DNA from: Chamaecyparis obtusa
Taxonomy: Eukaryota > Streptophyta > Pinopsida > Cupressales > Cupressaceae
NCBI GenBank assembly: GCA_027943335.1
Contig: BSBK01003559.1
Location: 496,001 to 560,000 of the forward strand
Direction: 5' to 3'
Length of the DNA stretch: 64,000 nucleotides
Shown here: positions 11,690 through 23,400 of the stretch, in pieces
How the letters are laid out: each line of letters opens with the position of its first letter
How positions within the stretch are numbered: position 1 is the stretch's first letter
The notes under the pieces: generated by a model
Database searches by the model: none
What the model was told of the DNA's origin: nothing
What the model saw: the letters and a program-made list of their open reading frames with translations, nothing else
Made by a program: the position numbers and the translations under genes

Positions 11690-13080
11690 GCTTATTAGGA
11701 CTGAAAGACCAAGAAACCACACTTCACATAATAACCAAGACATTCACCATCCAAATATACAGAAGCTAACATTACATCCTAAAACCCAAGACATGGAAAT
11801 ACAGATGCAAACTCACTAAGCCTAAGAGTCTCAACCAACAACCTACAATATAGAGTGAGACTCCATCAAGTCCAAAAGCTCTATTGACACCAAACAAATA
11901 AATTGCCTCAAGAGAGCACTGAAACTAATCTTTTTTGTAAGAAAGGAGATTTTCCATGGCTCATTGGGATCCATCATTTCCAATTTTTCCACTTCAGTTT
12001 CTTGATAACACATTTTTGAAGATACCAAGACCCCTAAGGCTATATAGAGCTTACAAAGGGGAAGGATGATCTTGCCATGCCAAATCATCATCTTTCAAAA
12101 GCAAAGCCCAAAAATATTTGAGGAGAATCCCAATTCAACTTCCTTTGAACACTTAAAATTTTTACAATGGTAGGGGCATTCATTCCTTATGGGATTGCAG
12201 AGTGGAGAGAGACATAGAACAGAGGAAGACATACCTCTCTATGAAGTAGCTATGGTTCTTCCACACAAAATCCACATATTGTTTACCAACTTTTGGGATC
12301 CATTTCTGCAATTGATTTGTATCGGATGCAGAGATTTGAGAATATTGGCGCTCATTAATCTTGTGCTCAACTTTATTGCAATGAAAGCATACAAAGGCTA
12401 GTCTTTCAAAGATCATATTGAATTCAAGAACCTTGCATGGACACAGTACAAATGGAATGAAAAATAAGTTTGATTACAATCACACATATCCTTACAAAAT
12501 TGCCTTGAGACCTATATCGCTCCATATCACTCTCAATAGTCTCCAATTTTCTCTATCATCTTTATAATGATAGAATTTCTGTAACTAGAGGGAGTCTTTA
12601 AAAATAGAGCCAAAGGGTAGATATAGGCATATAATTAACATTTGAATGAGAAAAGGTCTATTCCAAGAGCACATTTATTCTCCAATCCTTACACAAAATA
12701 CATGAAGGAGCCCCTTATAGTAAAGACAAAAGCATTCTATGTTGCCTTGAGTAAAACTCATCCATCAAATAATATATGTAAAATGTAGTCTTCTACCTAC
12801 AACCTACATACAAGTGATTTACTATCGAAATCCTTAGAAATTTGGTCTACCCAATCATATGGGAGGATTAATTCCGAAACACCTTTAGCAAATTTGACCA
12901 AGGCCTCCCCCAAGGAGAGGCGAACCAATTCCACCCTCTTCCCCATCACAAGAGGGTAAAAGATTCTTAGGGTGACCTTTCATTTTGAAACTTCCCAACA
13001 TCAGTCCTAACACAACTTCTTTGATGTTTCCCAGGAAAAATTAGGAGCACGATCCTTAATGGGAAGCACCTCCTCTAAGA
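11690..13080 (-). pseudogene. LINE ORF1 (gag-like) remnant
   Basis: On the - strand, pieces of a plant L1-type ORF1 can be read. RYRSQGNFVRICV, from sequence around 12500, resembles the end of the DUF4283-type domain (..ARICVEVDL..). It is followed by FERLAFVCFHCNKVEHKI, from 12416 down, a zinc knuckle C-X2-C-X4-H whose last Cys is replaced by Arg. Further down, MDPNEPWKIS looks like C-terminal ORF1 sequence. There are several stops and frameshifts. No ORF2 (endonuclease/RT) was seen next to it. It lies just downstream of SYN3 in antisense. Moderately sure of LINE origin; the boundaries are approximate. Confidence 0.55.
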
Positions 13081-14371
13081 CAATGTTGATATTTTTTCTT
13101 TATTTATGTTTGAATGTTGTAAAAGGCTTTACTTTTGTGAAATGAAACAGGGGAGTTTTGCATTCTAGGTAATTTAGTGCTTGTTGATCTCCCTTTAAAT
13201 CTTGCAGGTTTGTTTGGGATGATTTGAAAAACCTTGTTGAAGGAAAGGAGAATTGGCTTTAGCTTTTCTAGAACTTGGATGCACCACACATGGTCTACTC
13301 ATGAATGATCTCTCACTATTCTTTGTAGTTGTTGCATCCCTTCATTGACCTGTCACATTTTTCAACCTATGTTTAATGGCATATTGATTGGGACAAGCAA
13401 CACAATATTGTTGGCTTGTCACCATTGAGCACATCATCTTCTTTTGTTGTGCTTTCTCTGCCCATTATGTATTTACTTGACATTTTTATGTGTGAATCTA
13501 TTCAAAATTTGGGGTAACTTTGATGCAGGTCATAGAACAATTTGATTAGCTTGGTTCCTTAATATGGTTACACTCGATAATACTTTGAGGTGCAACACAT
13601 GGAGTTGGTCTTTTGATGTAGGAGCACTTAAGGGGTGTGCAATCTTGCATCATTCAAAAATATTTGTTTGACGCATTTTGCATTTTTTTGTTTTCTATGG
13701 AAGTTTGCATAAGTGTTGTGATTCATTCATAATGAATGTTTTTTAAGATTGTTACTCTCTCACGCAAGTATTTTGATTTACTCATTGTTTATAAAGCTTC
13801 ATGAGTTAAGGTCTAGTTGTATGTAGGTGGTTTATGTTCACACACTTATTTGATGGTGTAGTTGGCTTGAGAGTGCACTCACACTTTTTGAGCTTCATGC
13901 AAAGGGGTGGTTATGTGTCTATCTAATTCTATTGATGTTGGAAAGACATAGTAAGTTGTTGACCACAAAGAAACATATTAATAAATGAATCAATGATTGA
14001 TAGGTGAAATTTATGACATTGGAACTAGTTCTTGTCTTGGGCATAGCAATAGGTTTTGACACGTAGATGATTGTATAATGTTTTCAATTGTTCTTGTGTT
14101 GAGTTGAGGGTGTGTATACAAAAAAAACGTGAGGATAAAAAGACTAAGGGTCAAATTTGACAAACAAGGTTGAGTGCCAAAGGACGTGAGTTATAAAGTT
14201 GGGGCAAGGATATCTAGTCATAAAGTAGGGTTAAGGAAGTTGGTGAGTGTTTTGAGCTTTGAGGAGTTAAAGTTGTGCTTTGCAAACATCAACTCTTTTT
14301 TTGTGAGCATTGATAACAAGTGGTTCAAAAGTGAAAAATGGCCCAAAATGTTCAAAGGAGGTGGCAAATGC
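13081..14371. other. No gene recognised
   Basis: AT-rich intergenic sequence with short reading frames only; no conserved domain or clear repeat structure seen. Confidence 0.5.
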
Positions 14372-14725
14372 AGAGAGTATTTTTTTATAATGACATGTTG
14401 AGAGCGATTCGAACAAGGGTTGGAGTCATTTGGATTGTGTAAAGGTGAGTAGTTTTTATTGAAGATTCCAATGAAGATAATAGAATAGAGAGTATTTTGT
14501 TATAATGATAACATGTTAAGAGCCATTCGAACAAGGCTTGGAGTCATTTGGAGCGCGTAAAGGTGAGTAGTTATGATTGAAGATTCCAATGAAGATAATA
14601 GATTAAATTGCAAAATACATGAAGGTGACGCTATAAGTGTAGAGGATGAATGTAGCACAAAAGCGGTGCTATAAGTGTAGAGGATGATTGTAGCACAAAA
14701 AATGGATTTGCCATACACTTGGTGA
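14372..14725. repeat. Tandem repeats (118 bp x2, then 38 bp x2)
   Basis: A block containing CATTCGAACAAGG and GAAGATTCCAATGAAGATAA occurs twice, with AGAG(C/G).ATTCG at 14401 and 14519 (period 118). It is followed by two copies of GCTATAAGTGTAGAGGATGA at 14630 and 14668 (period 38). A further loose repeat of TGTTGAGTTGCA lies near 14798 and 14840. Confidence 0.85.
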
Positions 14726-16258
14726 AGACAGGAAGTCAATATATGATAGCAAATTTGTCATTGATGTCCAAATCAAACAGACTTTATCAAATAGATGTTG
14801 AGTTGCAAAACAAACACTTACAAATGTAGATTGGGTTGATGTTGAGTTGCAGACCAAATACATCCAAATGCAGAAGATATGTCAGGTTGACATTGAATAT
14901 ACTTCTCGTGAGTCTTATAAGTAGATAACATGAATCTTGAGATAGCGAAATATTAATGTTATATTTGATTGATACATCCTTATTCATTTTGTGAAATAAA
15001 TAGATCACACAGTGGCTAAATAGGATGAGCATCTTGTTTTCTTCTGCAATAATGAATTATTCTATCAAACATGGAAATAGAGATGTCTGTTGTTTATGCA
15101 CAACTTGTATTTATCAGATACAGAAGATGGAATGATTTGAATGTATTATATCGGGTTCAACTGATGGTAATAATGATGGAATGTTGGTAACAGAATGGAG
15201 TATGTCGCGCAAAGTACCGTTTCTAAAGACAACATTCACTGTATGAAAAATCAAAGACTTTGTCCTGCAAATGTATTTGATTCTGCAATATCTTTGGACA
15301 GAATGTTACATATGTCTGTGGGTTCATCGTGTGTTGGTATAGGTTTTATGATCAAGTATTATGTCCAGACTGATCTGCATACTGAATATCGTGTTGTCTT
15401 TTTGGAGTTCACAATATACATAATGTGTATCTAGTCTTTCATAGATCAGTTTTGGTTGGTTTGGTTACAACTGTTTTTGCCACCTGTACATATCACCATC
15501 ATTAATTTGAAAACAATTTGTATATCTTGAATATTGATATGCTTATTATATCTGTAGGTTTGGTGGATCTGTTTTTAACTAATGTAAGCAATTATTAACG
15601 GTTTAAATTTCTTTCTAACTGATCACTAAATAGTGGTGTTTATTTAAGAGTAAAAACTCGATGAAGGTAGTGAGAGTGAGGTACTTTATAAGGAGAATCT
15701 TGGAGTGTTGAACAGTAGAGTCACATTACAGTTAGAATTGAATGTCTTGGGAGATTTCATTATGCAATAGAATATCTCTGCAAATGAGAGATGTCTAAGA
15801 GAGTTGAATAAGATTGACGATGTGAAGACTGAGATATATGAAAGTAGCGATATGTTATAGAATATTTTGTTGAGATCATATGGGTGTTTCTAAAAAGAAT
15901 GTGGGAGTTGATTATGTCCATATCGAGTCTGCTTGCAGAAGTATTAAGGTTACACATCATATATTATGAGTGTAACACTTCTAAATTGAAACAAATGTAA
16001 GTCACTGACAGTCTGAGAAAGAAAATCTGTAGCATCCTTATGGTTGGTGCCTCTAGGATGCTGAGTTGGTCCTCAGATTGAGAAGCTTGCACTTTTGTCA
16101 GATTTGGTGCTCTCAAGCAAGGAATCTGGTAATTCCTTAGGGTTGGTGCTGTTAAACTGTGTATGCATTATTTCTTGGTGAGGTTGAATTAGGACAGTAG
16201 ATCTTAGTAGCATTTCTCACCGTGGTTTTTCATTCATTCATTCTGGCTAATTCAGAGT
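14726..16258. other. No gene recognised; possible copia leader or LTR at right end
   Basis: No conserved coding sequence. From about 16030 to 16170 the phrase GGTTGGTGC recurs in sequence resembling a copia LTR or leader, just upstream of the gag remnant at 16259. No PBS or LTR boundary could be fixed. Confidence 0.35.
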
Positions 16259-16747
16259 TTGTCAAAGTTATGTATTGCCAAATTGCTAAAGACATTTGGG
16301 ACAAAAGTGAGGAGTTTTTATGAAGGTGATGCTAAAGTAAGGCAAGCAAAGTTACAAACATATAAGGCAAAGTTTGAAGGTTTAAAGATGAAAGAAGAAG
16401 AGCAGATTGTTGATTATCTTCTTAGAGTTGATGAGATAGTGAACGTGTTTAAGGATCTTGGAGAATTTATAAAAGATTCTTAGAGTTGATGATATAGTGA
16501 ATGTGTTTAAAGATCTTGTAGAATATATAAAAGATTGTGTACTTATTGAGAAGGTTTTGAGATCTTTGCCTTCAAGCTACGATTCTAAAATTTCTGCAAT
16601 TGAACAAGTTAGAGGTTTTGATTGCGGTTGCTCATCTGCATGGTATTTTCACAGCATTTGAGACAAGAATGGTCGGTGAAGACTCATTTAAAAGAGAAAC
16701 TGCATTTCAGGCTGCAAAGAAAGTAAAGGAGAGAAGTTCAGAATCAG

Positions 16748-16905
16748 AATGTAATACTAATGAAGAAGTTCCAAATCTTGTTCAGAATCAAAATGTGATA
16801 CTAATGAGGAAGTTGCAAATCTTGTTTAGAATCAAAATGTGATACTAATGAAGAAGTTGCAAATCTTGTTTAGAATCAGAATGTGATAGCCATTTAAGTG
16901 CTTCA
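16748..16905 (+). repeat. 44-bp tandem repeat in copia gag
   Basis: AATGT(A/G)ATACTAATGA starts at 16748, 16792 and 16836, and a partial fourth copy starts at 16880. The period of 44 is not a multiple of 3, so each copy shifts the gag frame. Confidence 0.95.
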
Positions 16906-17646
16906 ATTTTAGAAGGATTGGGCATTTTGTAAGAAGAGAAATAAAAATCAGTTAAATTACTGGCAAATAAATTCTTCAAAGAACAAGAAAAGCTTGTATA
17001 TCAAAGAAGACATGACCAATTCAAAAGACGAGTGTGTATCTAATGCTGAAAAATGTGAAACATCGTTCGTGGCTGTTGGATCAATTGTTGAGGATTGAAG
17101 TAATGATGAAACAAATATTTTGCATGATGTTAAAGGAGAGATAGATCCTGAAGGTGAACAAATTTGTGCCTTCGACGAAATCAGAAAATTGAAGAAGAAT
17201 AAAAAGTGAAAGACTTCTGAAGAAAATAAAGCACCAATGAAAGAACTTGAAGAGTGTAATAAAATGATCATAAGTCTGAAAGTTGAAGTTGAAGAGGCCA
17301 AGAGAAGAGAAGAGATAATACACAATTTATGAACTTTTGTTGAAATCTGAAAAATGTTTGTAATTAGAAAGTGAAGTAGTGGCTTTAAGAAATGATATTG
17401 AACAATTCAAAACTCAGTCTGAAAGAAAGATAAAATTTGTGAAGAGTTCTAAGATGTTGGATAAATGTTAGCTTGTCAAAGGGTAGACAAAAGCAAATTT
17501 GGTTTGGGTTTTGATAAAGGTGAAAGTTCTAGCACAATTAATTCTATCAATAAGAGGAATAATGATGATGATTTTGCTGAAGTTCAAAGACAAAAAAAAT
17601 CCATAATGGGTTCCTCTCACAAGAAGAGTAGTTATTTTGGTTATAG

Positions 17647-18104
17647 AGCAATTGATTGTAGAGTTATATCAAGGAGAACTTTGTTAGTAGAAATTCTTTG
17701 ATTCTTTGAGAGATTTCAATATGATTTGATATAATTGTCAATATATTGATCACATTGCAAGACGATAAACAATAAGTTTTGTAGAACAAAGAAGGAATGG
17801 AAACAAGCTCTTAAGTGCTCCTGAATATTTCATGAAAGAAGCATAGGAAGCGTTGAAGAAGAAAGAAGGAAATAAAGCAATTGCTTGTAGATTTATATCA
17901 AGAAGGATAACTAACTTTGTTAGTAGACTTCTTTTGATTCTTTAAGAGATTTCAATGTGATCTGTTATAATTGTCCAAATATTGGTCACATTGCAAGACA
18001 ACGTATAATAAGTTTTGCAGATTAAAGAAAGAATGGAAACAAGCTCTTAAATGCTCCTGAATGTTTCATGAAAGAAACAGAGAAAGTGTTGAAGAAAGAA
18101 GGAA
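17647..18104 (+). repeat. 229-bp tandem duplication of gag zinc-knuckle region
   Basis: Two copies start at 17647 and 17876 with AGCAATTG(A/C)TTGTAGA. Both contain the GAGATTTCAAT knuckle block and the GGAATGGAAACAAGCTCTTAA block. Copy 2 keeps the better CCHC reading. Confidence 0.9.
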
Positions 18105-18110
18105 ATAACT

Positions 18111-19530
18111 TTGAAAAATCTATTATTGTTTAGATTGCTTTTCACACCTGTCGTCCAAATTTCACACCCCATTAAAATTTGGTCTTTCCTTGTCTTTTTA
18201 CAAGGTTATCAAAGGTTATTTAATTAATTTTTTTCGAGTGTTGGTTTTTGAGTCAAGTTTTGGAATGCATGTTAGAATCTGGTAGTTCATTTGGAACTAG
18301 TCTAAACCTTCATCTTCTTATGTTTTCAAGTTATATTGGTATTGTTTGAAGTCTCGCCTCTTAGGTCAAGCTATGAATTCTACTTCATATTAAGTCTTCA
18401 ACATATTTCCCTTGTCTAGTTTTGATGTGTAAAATTGAACCTTGGGTTTTGTTCCTAAAGTCTTTATACGGTGTTCAAGTCCAAGTTTACCATTAGGTTT
18501 CGACGTTAGTTCTTGAACCCTTGTCGGGATTTGACATAAAAAATGGTACCACAATACAAAGTATCGAGTGCAATGTTATGAAGACTCAAGAAGTGCCACT
18601 GGAAACCAATGGAAGTTGTAGATGTTTCTTATGAAACATTTTGGGTTTGAAGGCATTTTGAAAAATTGAAGTTACGCCGCAAGATCAAAAAATGAGTTGT
18701 TCTTTTTTTTTTGGCATGAATGGGACTAATAATAGAAAGTTCGCACATTAAGGTGAGTTCCTAGGCGTGAAACGGAACCCAATAGAGTAATAAGAAGTTT
18801 TTGAACAGTGACTAGGTGATGCAAGCAAGGGTAGAGCTAAACATTAATGACACGGTAAAGTGGCAATTATAATATTGAATGCTCAAGCATTAACTCCAAT
18901 TCCTTCTGTTTTAATTTCCCTAAGCTTATTATGCGCAATTTGTCATATCAAAGGAATTAGGGCACGACTGCTATCGACAATGTAGGCATTGTGCAAACAG
19001 GTAAATTATACTGCTAATCATTTGTAATTGTAGCTTAATTTCACTTTTATTTCGAAATTGATGCAAAAATAGAAATCAAGATAATTAAGCCGATCAATGA
19101 GAAATGTGAATCTCAAACATTGTTATGAAAGTGAAACATGTCATCACTTGATCAATATACAAACATCTAATCATATATTGCAACACCAAAACACTTGTCA
19201 GAAAGGAATGTGAAGCATTCATGTAAACTGTTACTATATTTTTGTGTCAACTAGATCTGTAGAGTATAATAACTTCATTTGTTGCATAAATTAAATCGAC
19301 AAAATTGAGAGACATCTTCTATCAATTATCTACATCGTACTTCAATTGCAAGCCACATTATACTAACGAGCCAAGTTGTAGGCCAAGAAGCCAAAACACA
19401 GTCTAATAGACTGTTTACAGGAACGGTCATACTTCATTGTATATGAGAGAAGTCAAATCCAAAACTCCAGAGATAGCCTGTAAGAGTCAAAAAGACTATT
19501 TACAAGTTTCTCCAATAATCTTTGCATACC
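18111..19530. other. No gene recognised
   Basis: Intergenic AT-rich sequence. Nothing beyond short chance reading frames was seen. Confidence 0.5.
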
Positions 19531-19531
19531 A

Positions 19532-19555
19532 TGTGTGTGTGTGTGTGTGTGCGTG
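19532..19555. repeat. (TG)n microsatellite
   Basis: About 20 bp of TG/GT dinucleotides ending GCGTG. A shorter TGTGTGTGTG recurs at about 19745 and 20259 inside the duplicated units. Confidence 0.9.
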
Positions 19556-19640
19556 TTGTCTTCATGATATTTTATTACTTCCAAAAAAAACTCAATGCAA
19601 AAATTCAGATAGTGCAACCCTCTTCCAGAGACAAGACCCC

Positions 19641-20104
19641 ACCGATATTGATAGTTGTAACAAGCTTGACATCAATGACAATAAAACAAGACCCCATTGA
19701 TAATGATAGTAGTAACAAGCTTGACATCAATGACAATAAAACAATGTGTGTGTGTAGTAATCTCTTCCTTTTTCATTGATGGCTACACTTGTGCCTACTT
19801 TGCATATCATCTCCTCCTTTGACATCAAGGATGAAGGGTATCTAAAAACAAATTTCTCCAAAAATACTGATATACATACAAGTACTTTTCCTTAGCACTT
19901 TTGACTCCCTCTTAACAAGAGCATAAAAAACAAAAGGGGTATGTCATCAAATACAAGGTATTAAATTAATAGCTTGGGTAACATATCCTTAAATTATAAT
20001 TTTAGCAAAGCAAAGGTAGACTCCTAGAGAGAAATGACTGAAGCCAAAGTTATATTTTGACATTCAACACCTTTGAGGATATTAGATAGAGATACCATCT
20101 TCAA
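19641..20104. repeat. Tandem duplication, copy 1
   Basis: The unit begins with about 59-bp minirepeats (GATAGT(T/A)GTAACAAGCTTGA..ATCAATGACAATAAAA), then TGTGTGTGTGTAGTAATCTC. It continues through CTCCTCCTTTGACATCAAGG and GGGGTATGTCATCAAATAC to GATAGAGATACCAT near 20100. The same order repeats from 20105 and resumes after an insertion at 25261. Confidence 0.9.
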
Positions 20105-20461
20105 ATACTGATAGTTGTAACAAGCTTGACATCAATGACAATAAAATAAGACCCCACCGATACTGATAGTTGTAACAAGTTTGAAATCAATGACAATAAA
20201 ACAAGACCCCACTGATACTGATAGTAGTAACAAGCTTGACATCAATGACAATAAAACAATGTGTGTGTGTAGTAATCTCTTCCTTTTTCATTGTTGGCAA
20301 CACTTGTGCTTGCTCTACATATTATCTCCTCCTTTGACATCAAGGATGAAGGGTATCTGAAAACAATTTTCTCCAAAAATACTGATATACCTACAAGTAC
20401 TTTTCCTTAGCACTTTTAACTCCCTCTTAACAAGAGCATAAGAGCATAAAAAACAAAGAGG
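20105..20461. repeat. Tandem duplication, copy 2 (left part)
   Basis: Three 59-bp minirepeat units followed by the same TGTGTG/TAGTAATCTCTTCC block as copy 1, up to ..GCATAAAAAACAAAGAGG, where a TG...CA insertion begins. The last five bases (AGAGG, 20457-20461) are the left target-site duplication. Confidence 0.9.
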
Positions 20462-23400
20462 TGTTGGTTCCTGGAACGGATTTTACACTCCATGAGATAC
20501 CAATATACCTAAGACTGATTTTGGGAATGGTCAGTTCCAAATATGGGGAAATATGTAGGTAACTGGACCAACTATAGGGACAAGACTGCCCTCTTCACTT
20601 CTGGCTCTGTAGAACCAAGGTGGGTGCATCGAATCTAGTATAATAGAACACTTCTTTACAACACCAGGACTGGAGTGAACAAAGCAGATAATAGCAAGAA
20701 AGTACTAAATGATAACCAGTCATTCATTGACTCTCCATTGCTATGATGAAACTGATACCCACAACATAAAACTGAAAGGATAGAAAGGATATAAAGGATT
20801 TGATTTAATTTTTGCAGAATACAACACATCCCAACCAGACATATATCAGCATAAAGTTTAGTTGTTTCAGATCAGTGCCTTATCCATTGGGCAAATCATC
20901 TAGTGCACTGTAGAATACAAAGACTGATTACTATTATTTCATCAAAAGATCCAAGTTATAAATACAAATACCCATAACCATCTTGCTTACAAAAATCCCT
21001 ATGCAAACCCCATGAACTTGTGTATCATCTAAAGCATAATTTAATTTGATTAAAACCAGAACTGAAGACAAATAACACATGCATAGATAAACTCCATACA
21101 AAGAATCAGAACATTCAAAACCCATAAAACTTGACATAGATGGAGAGAAATGGAATTGAAAACTTGAATTAAGAATGAGGAACTAAGCCTCCGTATACAC
21201 CTTGCTTGAAGATTCAAAGCCATCGAGACAATATGCAAGTGATCTGCAACTTTCTACTTTGTTTTGATACAAACTGGACAAAATATGTCCTACTCCTTGA
21301 CTGAAGGTTCAGGATGTAACCTTGTGAACCAGAAAACTAGTAGCCTCTGTAAATGGTCTTGGAAATCCATATATAGGATTGCAACAAGCTTAGGACTATT
21401 TAGGCCATTTTTAGGGCAACATAGTCAACCCTAAGACTATCCAAAATATCTCAAACAAATCTGATACAATTTACATTCTAGAACATCTCTTTACAAAATA
21501 TCTTCATTGTTACCCAAATCCAATCTCAGAATACACAACCCATTACCGCTCTTACCAACTTGGTCAAATCTGATTTTTAACACCGCCATTGGATTCCTTG
21601 TTTCGCGTCGATTTTGAAAACATATAATACTCATATATTTGGGCAAAAAATGAGTCCTGCAGACATTTTTCCGTGAACAGCCTGCATCATTTAAATTTTT
21701 GATTTATTTATATAGTGCAGACTATATAAATTCATTTTTAATTTATTCCTACAGACTTTGAAATTTGAGGTGGGCTCCCTGTGCCACATGGCACCACCTG
21801 ATTCGCTCGCTGATCCACCTCATCACCTTGTTGGAGATATGCACACACCTATGACACGTGTCACTCTATGATTGGCCTATCTTATTGGTTGGGCGCCCTC
21901 CTGACAACTCACCACCATGACACATGGTGCTTAGTCGCAATTTCATAGAGGTAACCGTTGTGCATATCTGTATCTCCGGAATAGTGCCAGTCGTCAGATC
22001 TACACGCATCTCGAGGAGTTTGACCAACTGTTTGTTTGACTGCTCCGTCACTACCAAGTGCCACATGTCACAACGTCATTCGGTCCATCATCCACCAGGG
22101 TGCTGATGTCATCAGATGACACGTGTCATCCTGTCGCTATTTCGCAAGTGTATCCATCCTGCATCTTTATCTTAGTGGATCATCGATGATCGTCGAATTT
22201 GGTACGTATCCCAATGCATCAAATCTACACACTGTCAAAATTTCTTACCTTTCATGTGTGGGGCCCACTTGCCAAGTCATCATCCATGTCGTCTGCCAAC
22301 CAAGAACCTCAGTCCTCGTGCATGTATGAGCTATCTCCAACCTTGCGTCCACTTTGGACACCATGAATGTATGTGTTTCAGTATTTGAATATTATCTTAT
22401 GCGTCCACACCGGCAATGTGGGACAAACTAGATTCAGTTTATTAATTTTACCTTAAAAAATAATGCCTTTAATGTGTGCCCAGTTGGCATGCATCCACCG
22501 GACCCATGCACTGAATGCCAAGCCACACAATGCTTCCTCTTACTTCTTTACCACATATGTTGGCATTGTTTCTTATAAAGACATGAAATCTTTGTAACAT
22601 GATAAATATGAGATATATCCCTATGCCCAGTGCATTCCATTCACGTGACTGCCTGTTGGAGCATCCTCTCTCAAAACATTTCCAAACCATCCAAAGTTGG
22701 TACACACAGTATGGAGGAACGTTTGCATACCTCCCAAGACTGTACACATTCTTCCCAATACACTCAGCCCCTTCTTTCTTTCGTAAACTGCGAAATGTGT
22801 TAATGGAAGAAACACACACTTCCCAATTTGTACACACAACCCCCTCTTTTTTTTCATTTTTATTTGGGAAACACTCTGTCTAGAGGCTTACATAGGCCTT
22901 AAGGAAGGCCCACACAACACATCCTCCATACTAACTGTATGCAAGCTACCAAAAACCCACACAAAAACCCCAGGAGGAGGCTTACGCAACACTTCCCTGA
23001 TGCATTGCAGACAACACACCAAAATGGAGGGAAATGCGTTTGGAAGAGGCCACAATCCACACATTTTGGGCTTGCATAATCCCTCATAACCTATGGTGCA
23101 TGAGGGAGGAGTAAGCCTAATTTGCTTATGCGTATGTAGCAAATTTGATCACATTTGAATGATGTGTCACAGATTATCCAAAGGTGTGTGCATCCCCATA
23201 TAATGTGTGCGCATAGGAATTGCAAAGAAGCATGTGTATCCCCTTTCTTTGACCTATTTGATCCAAACATTTGAAGAGTAGCTTTCACTACATTGATCGA
23301 TCTCTTGCTATCCACAACATCATCACAACCCTTGGAGTTATCCCACGTGGAAGAAGTACCAATTTTCTCAAAACACATGGATACCAGAGCTGTTGCATCG

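Larger units (their letters stand above)
16259..18110 (+). pseudogene. Ty1/copia gag remnant
   Basis: Decayed copia gag (UBN2-type capsid). FYEGDAKVRQAKLQTYKAKF and IVDYLLRVDEIVN are diagnostic. After a stop near 16481 a partial duplicate of the LRVDEIVNVFKDL region is followed by SLPSSYDSKI-like sequence, then HLHGIFTAFETRM (normally LHGILTAYEMR). The C-terminal part carries GLGFDKGESS (around 17500) and two degenerate zinc knuckles: SYFGYRAIDCR near 17630 and CYNCPNIGHIARQ near 17970. Two internal tandem duplications disrupt it. There is no protease, integrase or RT downstream, so the element is truncated. Confidence 0.85.

Noticed and set aside
22469..23378. Cluster of overlapping open frames (up to 122 aa) on both strands
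   Set aside because: Cysteine/tryptophan-rich, mutually overlapping, with no family match; they fall in the non-coding LTR-like insertion.
23376..23396. GGATACCAGAGCTG, resembling the copia primer-binding site TGGTATCAGAGC
   Set aside because: The match is imperfect, there is no LTR end (CA) with a partner LTR, and it lies inside the 4.8-kb insertion with no coding sequence after it.
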